From the NCBI GenBank assembly GCA_016788115.1, contig JAEURR010000009.1, forward strand, positions 1-64,000: a DNA stretch of 64,000 nt, written 5' to 3'. The notes below the pieces were generated by a model. That model was not told the origin of the DNA. It ran no database searches and was given only the letters and a program-made list of their open reading frames with translations. The position numbers were made by a program, and so were the translations under genes. This document shows positions 18,793 to 26,840 of the stretch, in pieces. The DNA comes from Chthonomonas sp. (lineage in GTDB: Bacteria > Armatimonadota > Fimbriimonadia > Fimbriimonadales > Fimbriimonadaceae). How positions within the stretch are numbered: the first letter of the stretch is position 1; every line of letters starts with the position of its first letter.

Positions 18793-18902
18793 CGTCGAAT
18801 CACACCTTTGGGTGTGAACGGGGGACCCAAAACTCGGGGTGAATGAGCCGAAAGGCTCTAGGGTAACTCTTGGCCCGAACCCGACAGCTAACCTCGTAGA
18901 CG
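18793..18902 (+). ncRNA. Cyclic di-AMP riboswitch aptamer (ydaO-yuaA class)
   Basis: The region matches the ydaO-yuaA consensus at its diagnostic blocks: GAATC after the first helix strand, AACGGGGGACCCA (18828 area), CGGGGTGAAT, TAGGG-TAAC, and the highly conserved 3' block CCGACAGCTAACCTCGTA. The closing helix is intact: CGTC (18793-18796) pairs with GACG (18899-18902). Two internal hairpins, CACACCTTTGGGTGTG and GAGCCGAAAGGCTC, occupy the variable stems. In known examples c-di-AMP binding turns transcription off. The first gene downstream on this strand is the ECF sigma factor at 19190, after an intrinsic terminator at 19085-19121. Confidence 0.9.
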
Positions 18903-19084
18903 AAGCTGGAGTCGGCTGACGGATGGTCTCCATCCATTTCAGAACGAATTCCTTCTTCCACTCGGGACGGCGATCCTGGCAGGCTGTTCTGGCCTTCGCA
19001 AAGTCGCGAAGTAGCACGGGCGCACGATCGCACGCACGATCCAACCGTCCGCGTCAGGTGGCTTACCAAGTGCACCTCCGACTG
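18903..19084 (+). other. Leader between the aptamer and its terminator
   Basis: No convincing gene is seen. A competing hairpin is possible: CCGACAGCT (18881-18889, the aptamer's conserved 3' block) can pair with AGCTG plus TCGG (18904-18908 and 18912-18915), disrupting the aptamer. Further hairpins are GGATGG-TCT-CCATCC (18921-18935) and a CTTCGC/GCGAAG stem near 18993-19010. The stretch could be the expression platform or could encode a small RNA. Confidence 0.4.
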
Positions 19085-19121
19085 GAAGCCCTTGCTCGCC
19101 CGCAGGGGCTTCTCTCTTTTT
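19085..19121 (+). terminator. Intrinsic terminator upstream of the ECF sigma gene
   Basis: GAAGCCCTTGC (19085-19095) pairs with GCAGGGGCTTC (19102-19112) through 11 bp with one G-U pair, followed by TCTCTTTTT. It has all features of an intrinsic terminator and lies between the c-di-AMP aptamer and the sigma factor start, 69 nt before the ATG. Confidence 0.88.
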
Positions 19122-19189
19122 CCCCCTCCCATTGAACGATCTGGTCGCGTCCTTACATACACCTGTCGAAAGACAAACAGCGCGGCCTT

Positions 19190-19693
19190 ATGAAGGTTTT
19201 TGACCGACGAAGAAGCCAGCCCGACATTGATCAGTGGGCCAAGGAGCATTACCAAGCGGTGTGGGCGTTTTGCCGACGCCGTGTGGGCATGGACCTGGCC
19301 TCGGATCTGACCCAAGACACGTTCGTGACTGCTGAGCAAAAGAGATCGAGCTACCGTGAGGACGTCCCGCCCAGAGCCTGGCTCTTCGGGATCGCCCTCA
19401 ACCACTGTCGAAACCGGGCGAGGAACCTTGGCAGGGAAGTCCAGATCGATTGGCTGGCAGACACCCCCGCTCCGAAGGGGGCCGACATGATCGAGAGCGA
19501 GGCGCTCAGGCAAGCCTTGGCGAAGCTGAGCGAAGACCACCGAGCCGTCGTGATCCTGAAGGAAGTCGAAGGTCTCACGTACGATGAGATCGGAAAGGTG
19601 TTGGATGTGCCTAGCGGCACGGTCAAGTCCCGACTACACCACGCGTTTGTCCAATTGCGCAAGGAACTTTGTACTGGATCGGTGGAAGCATGA
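19190..19693 (+). CDS. ECF-type RNA polymerase sigma factor
   Basis: The 167-residue protein has the two ECF domains. Region 2 is around YQAVWAFCRRRVG...DLTQDTFVTA with the core-binding ASDLTQD motif. Region 4 is LSEDHRAVVILKEVEGLTYDEIG and GTVKSRLHHAFVQLR. Length is typical. It is followed with a 4-nt ATGA overlap by its likely anti-sigma factor. The upstream c-di-AMP riboswitch and terminator suggest that transcription of the pair is set by c-di-AMP, probably off when c-di-AMP is high. The Shine-Dalgarno is weak. Confidence 0.95.
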   Translation: MKVFDRRRSQPDIDQWAKEHYQAVWAFCRRRVGMDLASDLTQDTFVTAEQKRSSYREDVPPRAWLFGIALNHCRNRARNLGREVQIDWLADTPAPKGADMIESEALRQALAKLSEDHRAVVILKEVEGLTYDEIGKVLDVPSGTVKSRLHHAFVQLRKELCTGSVEA

Positions 19694-20916
19694 ACGACAT
19701 TCGCGAGAATCTGAAGGCCTATCTCGATGGGGAACTCTCCCCCGAGATGGCCGCGCGGGTGGCGACAGCACTGGAACAGGACGAAGCTCTGCGGCAAGAG
19801 GTGCAAGACATGAGCAGAATCTCGTTTGCGTTTCGACACTATGATCAGGCGGCATCCCAGGCCCCGAACGAACCGGCCAAGAAGCCAGAATCGCGACGGC
19901 CTTGGTGGCGCGTCAAGTGGGCACCGATGGCGGCGGTCGGCGCACTGGTGGTTATCGTCGCCGGCTCGGTCGTGATGAGCAGACCTGAGACTTTCCCCAA
20001 AGTAGCAAGTGCGGCTGGAGCCGCTGCTGCAGTCGACGAGGCCACTGCTGGGGCACCGACGATCACGCCCTCGATGCCGGGAGAGGCTGCTCGTCCCGCT
20101 GCACAAATTCCGGAGTCTGCAGCTAATTCTGAGGCCGGAGAGTATGAAAGCCAAGGCATTTATCCACAGGACAGCCCCGCGGCTCATGCAAAGTCAGAAT
20201 CCAGGGGACGAGAGTCCGTTCCCAACAGCGCTGCGGCCATGGCCTCCAAGCGCGATGTCATCCGACGTGCTGTCCTCGGCCTGCTGGTCAAGTCTGTTCA
20301 AGACTCCCAGACCGCCATCGAGAGCTTGACGACCGGTTGGGGCGGTTTCATTGAGAGCGCCGATCTGAATCGTCAAGTTGAGACCCGCGTGACCGCATCG
20401 ATGGTGTTGCGTATCCCAAGTAATCGCTTCGATGTGGCCATGTCGGCACTCCGGGAGATCGGCGAGGTGCAATCCGAGAACGTCTCAGGTGAGGACGTGA
20501 CCGGACAGCGCGTGGATCTTGAAGCGCGGCTCAAGACCATGAGGGCGGAAGTCGAGAGCCTCAGGCAGATTCTTCGTCAGGCACGTCGGGTGGGCGAAGT
20601 CTTGGAGATTCGTGACCGGATCACGCAAACCCAATCGGAAATCGAGTCTCTCACGGCTCAGTTGGCCGTCCTAAAGGATCAGTCTGCCTACTCCACCGTC
20701 AGCCTGACGCTGACCCAGCGACCGAGCGGGTCAGACGTCACTTTGGACAAAGGCAACTGGTCGGGCGACGCCTTTGCGAGTGCCATGGAGAACATGCGCC
20801 GGTTCGGGCGAGGGCTCGGCGAGTTCCTGATCCACGTGCTGATCTACGCGCCAGTGTGGCTACCGATCGCGCTCATCACGGTGGTGATCCTGCGCCGCAA
20901 CGCCTCCAAATCATGA
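19690..20916 (+). CDS. Anti-sigma-like membrane protein fused to a DUF4349 domain
   Basis: The 408-residue protein appears to have three parts. Residues 1-55 resemble an anti-sigma N-terminal domain (ENLKAYLDGELSPEMAARVATAL), without the His-Cys-Cys zinc ligands. A transmembrane helix follows at about residues 78-98 (AAVGALVVIVAGSVVM). After a low-complexity linker, residues 190-408 match the DUF4349 pattern: a lipoprotein-like beta domain, a coiled coil (LEARLKTMRAEVESLRQILRQA), IRDRITQTQSEIESL, YSTVSLTL and a C-terminal transmembrane helix (PVWLPIALITVVIL). Location is the inner membrane with the DUF4349 part outside the cytoplasm. It probably sequesters the ECF factor and senses an envelope signal; that is inferred from context. 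Confidence 0.85.
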   Translation: MNDIRENLKAYLDGELSPEMAARVATALEQDEALRQEVQDMSRISFAFRHYDQAASQAPNEPAKKPESRRPWWRVKWAPMAAVGALVVIVAGSVVMSRPETFPKVASAAGAAAAVDEATAGAPTITPSMPGEAARPAAQIPESAANSEAGEYESQGIYPQDSPAAHAKSESRGRESVPNSAAAMASKRDVIRRAVLGLLVKSVQDSQTAIESLTTGWGGFIESADLNRQVETRVTASMVLRIPSNRFDVAMSALREIGEVQSENVSGEDVTGQRVDLEARLKTMRAEVESLRQILRQARRVGEVLEIRDRITQTQSEIESLTAQLAVLKDQSAYSTVSLTLTQRPSGSDVTLDKGNWSGDAFASAMENMRRFGRGLGEFLIHVLIYAPVWLPIALITVVILRRNASKS

Positions 20917-20948
20917 GCCCTCGCTTCGGGTAAGTTGAATCCAGATCG

Positions 20949-22094
20949 ATGGGATTGACTTACCACGAGCTCGGACCAGCGGACCGCGCGGAACTCGTGG
21001 ACCTCTGGTCCGAAGTCTATAACCGCGGCCAGCAGTTCGAGGAAGGGCGGCTCAGCCGTGACTTCGAGATGCCCGTAGGGGTCCGGTACGACAACCGGTT
21101 GGTGGCCGCGGCCTCGATCCATTCGTTTGACTTTTCTCGCGGCAGCGCTTCGCTCCACGGGGGTGGAGTGGCGATGGTGGCAGTCCGCCCGGACAGTCGC
21201 GGCATTGGGGCGGGCACCGCCCTCGTCCGCGGCGTGCTCGAATCGCTTCATACCCATGGTTACGACCTCAGCGTCCTGTACGGGTTCCGCGAGCGGTTTT
21301 ATCGTCCATTCGGTTACGAGCTTGCTGGTGACAGCGTGCTCGTCCGGTGCCCGAGCCACCTCTTCCCGAAGATTTCACCGCAGCTGAATGTGCGGCGAAT
21401 CTCGCCCGATGAGCTGCATCTGCTCCAACCGGCGTACGATGGCTTCCGGGCGAACCACGCGGGCATCGCACGGCGCGGTCCAGCCGAGTGGCAGAACCGG
21501 ATGGGGCTGCGCGCACCCATGATCTATGGCGCTGGCGACCCGGTCGAAGCGTATGCGTGGACGAGCATGGAGGGCGGCTTCTTCGACGAGTTCCAGATGG
21601 GTGAATTTGTCTGGAGCACGCGACGCGGCTACGAGACGATCTTGGACTGCATCCGCGGCTTGGCCTTTAACCGGTCTGCAGCGAAGTGGACCGAGCCGAG
21701 CCCGAGTCCCTTCCAGCACCGCTTTGCCGATGAAGGGATCACGTTTACCAATCATCGCGTTGCGATGTGGAGGATCGTGAACTTACCTCAGGCACTGGAG
21801 CGACTGTCCGGGCGCGGCGCAGGCGTGTTCAGTCTCGAGGTCGAAGATCCGAGGTTCCCCCAGGTGCATGGCGCATGGCGGGTCGAGTTTGACGCATCGG
21901 GCACCCACGTCCAACGCGCGAGCGGGGGCACGATCAAACTCAAGGTGGGGACGCTTTCCCAGGCGCTGATGGGGCAACCTTCGGTGACCGCGCTCATGGA
22001 GATGGGCATGATCGAGAGTCGTGACGCCGCGGAGTTCCAGGCCATGCAGAACTTGCTCACTCCGCAGTCGGTTTTCTGCTCTGAATTCTTCTAA
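20949..22094 (+). CDS. Eis-like GNAT acetyltransferase with SCP2-like C-terminal domain
   Basis: The 381-residue protein has an N-terminal GNAT fold with the acetyl-CoA motif [18 protein letters not shown], a second GNAT-like domain, and a C-terminal sterol-carrier-like segment ending in a free carboxylate, FCSEFF. This is the layout of the Eis family, whose C-terminal carboxyl acts as catalytic base and whose members acetylate aminoglycosides or protein lysines. The substrate here cannot be deduced. It lies 32 nt after the anti-sigma gene and may be in the same transcript. Confidence 0.9.
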   Translation: MGLTYHELGPADRAELVDLWSEVYNRGQQFEEGRLSRDFEMPVGVRYDNRLVAAASIHSFDFSRGSASLHGGGVAMVAVRPDSRGIGAGTALVRGVLESLHTHGYDLSVLYGFRERFYRPFGYELAGDSVLVRCPSHLFPKISPQLNVRRISPDELHLLQPAYDGFRANHAGIARRGPAEWQNRMGLRAPMIYGAGDPVEAYAWTSMEGGFFDEFQMGEFVWSTRRGYETILDCIRGLAFNRSAAKWTEPSPSPFQHRFADEGITFTNHRVAMWRIVNLPQALERLSGRGAGVFSLEVEDPRFPQVHGAWRVEFDASGTHVQRASGGTIKLKVGTLSQALMGQPSVTALMEMGMIESRDAAEFQAMQNLLTPQSVFCSEFF

Positions 22095-22130
22095 ACTTGT
22101 GTCGATTCGGCTCCGACACTTACAGTAAGA

Positions 22131-23636
22131 ATGCCTATGCTTCGCCCTTCCAGCCGTGTTAGTAATGTGGTCCCGATCCTGGCGTTTCTGCTTGGGATCG
22201 CACTCTTGATCGGGTGCGGTGGCGGTGGCGGCGGGGGCGGTGGTTCAACCGGCTCGACCGCCGGGAGCACGACGGCAGGTTCGACGACCGCGGGCTCGAC
22301 GACTTCCGGTTCCACGACGTCTGGCTCCACAACGTCTGGCTCAACGACCTCCGGATCGACAACATCGGGTTCAACGACCTCGGGCAGCACGACGGCCGGG
22401 GGAACCACGGGCGGCACAGCGTTCACACGATTGAATGACGCACTGCGCAGCGGAACCACGAACGTAACGACGCTCGCAGCGCTGAGCGCGGAGTTTGACG
22501 CTTTGGTTTCGGCCAGTGGTGTGGCCGAAGATGCCCGTACGGGTAGTGCCATCGTCAAGGCAGCCCTGGTCTCGGAGAGGATTTTTGCGCTGTATCCGAC
22601 CGCGCTGACCGATGTCGAGATTTCCTCGCTGAACTCGCCCTTGCTGGATACGCTGCAGAAGATGCGCCTTTCAAGCATTGGCGGAGGCCAGTTCCTACCG
22701 ACCGCAGGTCTGATCGACGTCAATCAGCTTCTCAAGGTGATCCCGTTCCTCGGGCAGTTGGAGCGGTACGACGTAGACGGCCCGACGCCCTGGGAAATCC
22801 AAGCCACGTTGGCGAGTTCGCGTTCTGAAATCGGGGCAGCTATCTCGGCGCTGAGCGCGATCCCCTCCAACGCGCCGGACACACTTGTCGCCGACCTCAC
22901 CCCCGAGGGAGCAGAGACCAGTTTGAACGCCACTGCGGGCTTCGGCGAGGCGGAACGCAGAGCCCTGCTCGGCTGGCTTCAATGCCTCTCGGCCCAAGAG
23001 GCGATCCTCCGAGCGTACGACTGGCGGTTTGGCACCTTTGACCCCAACGCCGCTGCGATCACGACTTACAACACTGAGTTTACAGCGGGTGATCCGCTCC
23101 CCGTCGCCCGGTACTTCGCCGGGAGCCCGTTCCTCACCAAAGCGGGCGTGAGTACGACGGCCCTGACGGCGGCCAAGACGACGTGGAAGGCCGCGGGTGA
23201 CTCAGCCGTGCTCGGATTGAACGCATTCGCTGGCCGTACCGGCGATCACATTTTCGCGACCGGGCAGGTCAACGACTCGACCGTGGTCCAGGCTTTGGCG
23301 AACATCGCCTCGTATCAGGGCTATCCCGACGGACCGGTTTCGATGCCCTCTGTGAGCCTTGTCGATGGTTCGGTGCCGCTCCTCATCGATCTTTCGGTGC
23401 TCTTCGATACGCCGCCGAACGACTTGAAGGTGTTTTTCCCCGAGCTCACCACCTACGAGGCAGACGCGAGTTCCTACGGAATTGAAGTCGATCTGAACTC
23501 GACGGTGGATACGACATGGGCTGGCATCTTCCCGGACGGCGTCGATACCACCACGTTCCTGGAGCGCGGGGACGTCGTCACCTCGACTTGGGATCGAGGC
23601 GACGTCATGATGTTCGCCTGGGATATTTACCCGTAA
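22131..23636 (+). CDS. Repeat-linker lipoprotein, unknown function
   Basis: The 501-residue protein has a lipoprotein signal (lipobox LIGC at about residue 27), a run of Gly, and then nine GSTT(A/S) pentapeptides forming a flexible linker (residues 45-90). The main domain, residues 97-501, is acidic and rich in Ala, Leu and Thr, with no recognised family. The C-terminus repeats [14 protein letters not shown]. The most likely location is the cell surface or the outer leaflet. The stop codon lies 2 nt from the convergent stop of the GspE-like gene, so no space is left for a separate terminator. Confidence 0.8.
   Translation: MPMLRPSSRVSNVVPILAFLLGIALLIGCGGGGGGGGGSTGSTAGSTTAGSTTAGSTTSGSTTSGSTTSGSTTSGSTTSGSTTSGSTTAGGTTGGTAFTRLNDALRSGTTNVTTLAALSAEFDALVSASGVAEDARTGSAIVKAALVSERIFALYPTALTDVEISSLNSPLLDTLQKMRLSSIGGGQFLPTAGLIDVNQLLKVIPFLGQLERYDVDGPTPWEIQATLASSRSEIGAAISALSAIPSNAPDTLVADLTPEGAETSLNATAGFGEAERRALLGWLQCLSAQEAILRAYDWRFGTFDPNAAAITTYNTEFTAGDPLPVARYFAGSPFLTKAGVSTTALTAAKTTWKAAGDSAVLGLNAFAGRTGDHIFATGQVNDSTVVQALANIASYQGYPDGPVSMPSVSLVDGSVPLLIDLSVLFDTPPNDLKVFFPELTTYEADASSYGIEVDLNSTVDTTWAGIFPDGVDTTTFLERGDVVTSTWDRGDVMMFAWDIYP
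22263..22397 (+). repeat. Nine tandem 15-nt repeats encoding GSTT(A/S)
   Basis: Nine consecutive 15-nt units of the form GGnnCnACGACnnCn lie in frame from 22263 to 22397. Each codes for the pentapeptide GSTTA or GSTTS. Silent differences between units show the array is old rather than a recent slippage product. Confidence 0.85.
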
Positions 23637-23638
23637 GC

Positions 23639-24916
23639 TCAGTTCTCGCTGACGGTTTGTGAAAACACCGCTTTGATGACTTCCTCGGGAGTCGTCCAGC
23701 CGGTCAACACCTTGTCCCTACCATCTTCCAGCATGGTTCGGTACCCCTGCTGACGCGCGACTTGCGTGAGCTCTTGCACAGTCGAGTTCTTTGCGATGGC
23801 GTGACGCAGATCGTTGGTCCCGAGTAGGAGTTCGAAGACACCGAGACGCCCTTTGAATCCGGATCCACGGCATTCGGCACACCCCGCACCCTTCATAAGC
23901 GTGGAACGGGCGACGTCTTCGTCCTTGATCGAAAGAAGGTCCTTCTCATCCTCCGTCGGGGTGTACGGCTGACGGCACTTGGCGCAATTCAGTCGGACAA
24001 GTCGCTGGGCAAGGATCGCTACGGTGACGCCGGAGACGAGATATGGCTCTGCACCCATGTCGAGCATGCGTCCTACGGTCTCGATGGCATTGTTCGTGTG
24101 GAGGGTGGACATGACCAGGTGGCCAGTCAGGGCCGCTTGAATGCCGATTCCCAGCGACTCGGGGTCGCGCATTTCACCGACCATCATCACGTCCGGGTCC
24201 TGACGCAGGAAGCTGCGCATTACCCGCGCGAAAGTCATGCGCTCGGTGACCTGCACTTGCGCAATGTGGTGATCAAACTCGTACTCAATCGGATCTTCGA
24301 CGGTGACGATGTTGCGCTTCTTGCAGTCGAGCTGATTGATGCTAGCGTAGAGCGTCGAGGTCTTACCACTACCGGTTGGGCCGGTGACCAGGATAAGGCC
24401 GTAGGGAAGTCCGATGGCTCGGGTCCAGCCCTTGATGACGGATTCGGACATACCTAGCTTTGGGAGTTCCACGCGCATGCTGGCGGGGTCGAGCAGACGG
24501 AGTACAAACTTCTCGCCGTTCAGACACGGCACACACGAAGCACGAGCGGAGAGCCGTCGTCCGTCGTACTCCATGTCGATGCGGCCGTCTTGGGGTTCGC
24601 GGGTCTCGTCGATTCGCATTCCCGCGGCAAGCTTCAGTCGCACGATCACGTTGGCCGCCTCTTCGGCGGGCAGCATTCCGTTCTCGCCCAGAACTCCGTC
24701 CTGACGGAATCGGAATCGTAGCTGGTTTCGCTCAGGCTGGAAGTGGATGTCGCTCGCGTTCAGGTCGAGCGCGTTCATGAGCGTCGTATCCAACAGCTGG
24801 ACCGCAATGGACATCTCCGCGCCTCCCATCTCGCGAGTCATCCCTTGCTCGCGCAAGATCAGACGGAACCGCTTTGCCGCTCCGAAGTTCGTCTGGTTGT
24901 AGTCCTTCATGCTCAT
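23639..24916 (-). CDS. GspE/PilB-type secretion or pilus ATPase, short form
   Basis: The 425-residue ATPase powers assembly of type IV pili or type II secretion pseudopili. It has the N2 domain (NALDLNASDIHFQPERNQ), Walker A GPTGSGKTST, an Asp-box (EDPIEYE), Walker B VMMVGEMRD, the His-box TLHTNNA, and a zinc-binding CAKC...CAEC motif near the C-terminus. It lacks most of the N-terminal N1 domain of typical 550-residue GspE/PilB and so resembles a short form. No other pilus genes are adjacent. The start could be the first ATG or the third codon (MKD). Confidence 0.93.
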   Translation of the reverse strand: MSMKDYNQTNFGAAKRFRLILREQGMTREMGGAEMSIAVQLLDTTLMNALDLNASDIHFQPERNQLRFRFRQDGVLGENGMLPAEEAANVIVRLKLAAGMRIDETREPQDGRIDMEYDGRRLSARASCVPCLNGEKFVLRLLDPASMRVELPKLGMSESVIKGWTRAIGLPYGLILVTGPTGSGKTSTLYASINQLDCKKRNIVTVEDPIEYEFDHHIAQVQVTERMTFARVMRSFLRQDPDVMMVGEMRDPESLGIGIQAALTGHLVMSTLHTNNAIETVGRMLDMGAEPYLVSGVTVAILAQRLVRLNCAKCRQPYTPTEDEKDLLSIKDEDVARSTLMKGAGCAECRGSGFKGRLGVFELLLGTNDLRHAIAKNSTVQELTQVARQQGYRTMLEDGRDKVLTGWTTPEEVIKAVFSQTVSEN

Positions 24917-24932
24917 GGTCGCTGGCGTTCAT

Positions 24933-24938
24933 CATACT
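24933..24938 (+). promoter_or_regulatory. -10-like box 7 nt before a GTG start
   Basis: CATACT ends 7 nt before the GTG at 24946, the same spacing as the TATAAT before 12986. No Shine-Dalgarno is present. The arrangement fits a leaderless mRNA for the EamA transporter. Confidence 0.4.
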
Positions 24939-24945
24939 AGAACTT

Positions 24946-25860
24946 GTGCAACACAGCCGCTTTAGCCCGCCCAACGGTCCACTTCTGGTCACCGTTTTGG
25001 CGTGGGCGTACAATTTTACAGCGGTTAAGTTCGTTTATCGGGAGATCGAGCCGGCGGCGGTGGCGCTCACGCGCTGCATCGTCGTTGGCCTCTTTCTAGT
25101 CGGGGTGTGCTGGTCGCTCAAGTTGAGCCTCAAGGTTCCTCGGGAGCTTTGGGCACGGGTGATCCTTCAGGGATTCTTGGCGAACGGTCTGTACATGGTC
25201 CTTTTCATGGACGGCATGGGTCGGACAACTCCCGCGATGGGAGCGGTCATCTTGGCCACCGCGCCCGTGCTGACCGCGACGTTTTCGATGCTAGTCCGCC
25301 ATGAGCCGTTTCACAGTGGAGTGCTGGTCGGCGGTGCGATCGCATTTGCCGGGGTTTTTGTCGCCGTTCAGAGTCACGGAGGCGCGATGGGGGGCACCCT
25401 TCTGGGTAACGCCATGATCCTCGGCGCGGCCATCGTGTGGAGTTGCTCGATCTTGCTTATGCAGCGGATACTCGGCGCGATGACCCCCTTGCAAGCCGTT
25501 ACGTGCTCTACTCCAGGGGCGTTGCTGGCTTTGGTTCCATATGGGCTCATGGCGACTCTGAAAGCGCCGTGGTCGCAGGTGTCTGCCGTGGGTTGGGGGA
25601 ACTACATCCATGTGGCGCTTATCTCCGGGGGGCTCGCGTTCATAACCTACTACAAGGGCACCCATATGATTGGTGTTGTGCGCGCCACGACGTACCAGTT
25701 TCTGGTACCTCCGATCGCGGCGCTCATGGCTTGGGTTGCCCTGGGCCAGAAGCCTCAACTCATCTTCTGGCTTGGCCTGGGATTGGTGGTCGTGGGCGTC
25801 GCCGTGGTGGCCCGAGCCAAGGGCTCATTGAGGCCCCGCGAGGTAAAACCACAGACATGA
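24946..25860 (+). CDS. EamA/DMT-family transporter
   Basis: The 304-residue membrane protein has about ten hydrophobic helices in two EamA repeats, for example GPLLVTVLAWAYNFTAVKF at the start and FWLGLGLVVVGVAVVARAK at the end. The family exports or imports amino acids, nucleotides or drugs; substrate is unknown. The frame is open further upstream into the divergent GspE-like gene, but that part is polar and antisense, so I prefer the GTG at 24946, which has a -10-like box 7 nt before it and no Shine-Dalgarno. The stop overlaps the ATG of the oxidoreductase gene (ATGA), indicating translational coupling. Confidence 0.85.
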   Translation: MQHSRFSPPNGPLLVTVLAWAYNFTAVKFVYREIEPAAVALTRCIVVGLFLVGVCWSLKLSLKVPRELWARVILQGFLANGLYMVLFMDGMGRTTPAMGAVILATAPVLTATFSMLVRHEPFHSGVLVGGAIAFAGVFVAVQSHGGAMGGTLLGNAMILGAAIVWSCSILLMQRILGAMTPLQAVTCSTPGALLALVPYGLMATLKAPWSQVSAVGWGNYIHVALISGGLAFITYYKGTHMIGVVRATTYQFLVPPIAALMAWVALGQKPQLIFWLGLGLVVVGVAVVARAKGSLRPREVKPQT

Positions 25861-26840
25861 TGCGCGTTGGGATCGTGGGTTTGGGTGGCATGGGCGGAGT
25901 GCACGGCAGCAAGTACGCTCACATGCAGGATGTCCAGCTCTTTGGGTTCGATGCTACCCCCGCCAAACGCACTGCCTTTTGCGACCGCACCGGTGCGACG
26001 GAGTGCGTGAGTTTCGAAGATCTTGTCTCCAAGTGCGACTATCTCGATGTCTGCTTGCCGACCGACCTGCACTTGGAATACGGGCTGAAAGCGATCGCTG
26101 CGGGAAAGGCGGTGCTTATGGAGAAGCCGATGGCTCTAGACCTGCCTGGCTGCCTGCAACTGATGAACGCGGCGGAGAAGGCGGGCGTCCCGCTGATGCC
26201 GGCGCAAGTCGTGCGCTACTTCCCGGATTATGCGAAGGGGCATGCGATGGTGGCGAGCGGCATGGTCGGGCGAGTCGGTGCCGCCAGAACGCGGCGAGGA
26301 GGGAAGATGCCGTTGGGCGCGGGCGGCTGGTTCCGTGATACGGCGCGGTCCGGCGGGGTGCTGCTCGATCTGGCAGTGCACGACCTCGATTGGTTGCGCT
26401 GGACGCTCGGTGAACCGATGCATGTGACCTCTCGTTCGATCGCTATCGACGCCCCTTGGGAGGGTGAGTGGAACGGCGATTACGCGCTCACGACGATTGG
26501 TTTCGAGAGCGGGGCCGTCGCCTACATCGAAGCGACATGGATGGACCCTGCCGGATTCCGAACCACGTTCGAAGTGTGCGGGTCGGAAGGGATGATTGAG
26601 CACGATTCGAAGGCGTCATGGACGCTTCGGACGAGCACCGAGGGCGGAGTCATCACCGAAGCTCCGGTGGTATCGGGCGATGACCCGTACTACCGCCAAG
26701 CTCGGGCATTCTTGGAAGCCGTCAGCGGTGGAACGCCGCTTCCGGTGACCGCCTATGATGGGGCAATGGCCGTTTCGATGGCCCGTGCGGCCATTGAGAG
26801 TGCGCGCACGGGCCGAACGATGGTTCCCGACCGACCTTAG
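25857..26840 (+). CDS. Gfo/Idh/MocA-family NAD(P)-dependent oxidoreductase
   Basis: The 327-residue protein has an N-terminal Rossmann fold (MRVGIVGLGGMGGVHGSKY) and the catalytic-family motif EKPMALDL at about residue 93, then a GFO_IDH_MocA C-terminal domain including GVLLDLAVHDLDWLRW. Members oxidise or epimerise sugars and inositols; the substrate is not evident. Its ATG overlaps the transporter stop, so the transporter might import its substrate. The stop codon overlaps that of the convergent flotillin gene by 4 nt. Confidence 0.93.
   Translation: MMRVGIVGLGGMGGVHGSKYAHMQDVQLFGFDATPAKRTAFCDRTGATECVSFEDLVSKCDYLDVCLPTDLHLEYGLKAIAAGKAVLMEKPMALDLPGCLQLMNAAEKAGVPLMPAQVVRYFPDYAKGHAMVASGMVGRVGAARTRRGGKMPLGAGGWFRDTARSGGVLLDLAVHDLDWLRWTLGEPMHVTSRSIAIDAPWEGEWNGDYALTTIGFESGAVAYIEATWMDPAGFRTTFEVCGSEGMIEHDSKASWTLRTSTEGGVITEAPVVSGDDPYYRQARAFLEAVSGGTPLPVTAYDGAMAVSMARAAIESARTGRTMVPDRP

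Noticed and set aside
18923-19135. 70-codon plus-strand frame between aptamer and terminator
   Set aside because: It has no Shine-Dalgarno, runs through the terminator hairpin, and the product is Arg/Ser-rich with no similarity to known small proteins.
18646-19540. Minus-strand open frames across the riboswitch region
   Set aside because: They lie antisense to the aptamer, terminator and ECF gene, have no start signals, and their proteins look random.
22263-22397. Tandem array considered as a CRISPR or VNTR
   Set aside because: Units are 15 nt, contiguous without spacers, and in frame in a lipoprotein; it is a coding repeat.
23571-23606. Hairpin (GACGTCG/CGACGTC with CCTCGA/TCGAGG) near the lipoprotein end
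   Set aside because: It has no T-run on either strand and follows from the repeated RGDVV codons, so it is not called as a terminator.
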